Origin: Crocinitomix sp.
Lineage (GTDB): Bacteria; Bacteroidota; Bacteroidia; Flavobacteriales_D; Crocinitomicaceae
Length of the DNA: 6,959 bases
Assembly: GCA_020849935.1 (NCBI GenBank)
Contig: JADZFJ010000202.1
Location: 1 to 6,959 of the forward strand
Direction of reading: 5' to 3'
Part shown: in pieces, positions 6,528 to 6,959 of the stretch
How the letters are laid out: every line of letters begins with the position of its first letter
Position numbering within the stretch: the stretch's first letter is position 1
Position numbers and translations under genes: made by a program
Notes under the pieces: generated by a model
What the model was told of the DNA's origin: nothing
What the model saw: only the letters and a program-made list of their open reading frames with translations
The model's database searches: none

Positions 6528-6938
6528 TTAATGAGAATGTGGTACAACAATTGCACTCGTCCCTTTTAAAAGTTTTATTTTATTTTTTTTATCAGTTGCC
6601 CAATCAATTATAATATCGTGCATCCAGTCCGTATCTATTGGGTGAACAAAATATTTGGTTTTAGCCTCTAATATCATACTAATTTCGCCAATTCTTGTGT
6701 CTAATTCCGAAGGATTTTTCAAAAACTTTTGGTATAATTCATTTAACTTATCATTGACTTCGGGAAGAGTCTCTACACAAATAATGGTAGGCTGAAATTT
6801 GGCAATCATTTTTGATATTTCCCTAACTTCTTTGTGTAGTTCTTTGTTTTCTTCATCAAATTCTGTTGTGCTGGCATCCGTCGTCTCCCCAAAATGGAAT
6901 GTACCAAAATTCAAAACTTCAATTTTTGATGATTTCAA
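6528..6938 (-). CDS. DUF5694-like (TraB/Tiki-related) protein, short and probably truncated
   Basis: The 136-residue frame has KIEVLNFGTFHFGETTD near its start, with the GTFHF motif at 12-16, and IICVETLPEVNDKLNELYQK further on, with a conserved-looking Glu at 56. This matches the N-terminal half of DUF5694 proteins, which are related to TraB/GumN/Tiki-type putative metal-dependent proteins and usually run to about 250-290 residues, often with a signal peptide. Here the frame ends in VVPHSH, so the expected C-terminal half is missing. There is also no ATG: the frame is closed by TAA at 6948-6950, and the only likely start is TTG (6936-6938). Either it starts at TTG, or its signal peptide lies upstream in another frame or beyond the window. 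It is followed 18 bp later by the ankyrin lipoprotein gene. The family call rests on recalled motifs. Confidence 0.6.
   Translation of the reverse strand: MKSSKIEVLNFGTFHFGETTDASTTEFDEENKELHKEVREISKMIAKFQPTIICVETLPEVNDKLNELYQKFLKNPSELDTRIGEISMILEAKTKYFVHPIDTDWMHDIIIDWATDKKNKIKLLKGTSAIVVPHSH
6637..6665. repeat. 29-bp direct repeat, right copy
   Basis: This copy lies inside the DUF5694-like gene, over codons for AKTKYFVHP (residues 92-100). It matches 5296-5324 at 28 of 29 bases, starting 1341 bp to the right of that copy. The two copies bracket the orphan ankyrin tail and the ankyrin lipoprotein gene. Confidence 0.85.
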
Positions 6939-6959
6939 ACTGTCTATTTATTTTGTTTG

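Overview
The window reads as AT-rich Bacteroidota DNA, probably of a Flavobacteriia-like organism. Four things point there: the alpha2-type glycyl-tRNA synthetase has the sequence style of that phylum; start codons lack Shine-Dalgarno sequences; a TAnnTTTG-type -7 promoter element precedes glyQS; and there is a lipoprotein with a Bacteroidota-style signal peptide. A genus cannot be named from this sequence alone.

Left part (1-3324, + strand): one very large open frame, already open at base 1, encodes the C-terminal 1107 residues of a WD40 beta-propeller protein. It carries an Ig-like beta-sandwich and ends in a caspase/metacaspase-like (peptidase C14) domain with an intact His/Cys pair. A canonical 12-residue EF-hand-type loop lies inside the protease domain. 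This is the most interesting protein here: a sensor or scaffold propeller fused to a death-type protease.

Middle (3325-5020): two short perfect hairpins with a shared apex sequence fill the gap between the convergent stops of the WD40-caspase gene and of glyQS. glyQS (minus strand) is a complete, ordinary housekeeping gene with a recognisable promoter.

Right part (about 5020-6959): this resembles a decaying accessory island. In order of increasing coordinate it holds a roughly 170-bp GC-rich segment with a 13-bp imperfect inverted repeat, a frameshifted coding remnant (minus strand), an orphan ankyrin tail (minus), a complete ankyrin-repeat lipoprotein gene (minus), and a short DUF5694-like/TraB-like gene (minus) with no ATG and no C-terminal half. 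A 29-bp direct repeat (28/29 identical) links the frameshifted remnant to the DUF5694-like gene, and the orphan ankyrin tail lies in frame right after the stop of the ankyrin gene. Duplication, deletion and recombination are the simplest reading. No RNA gene, CRISPR array, complete insertion sequence or known riboswitch was recognised.

Nothing shows that the left and right parts work together. The WD40-caspase is a good candidate for a regulated protease in a stress or conflict role, but its 5' end and its upstream neighbours lie outside the window.
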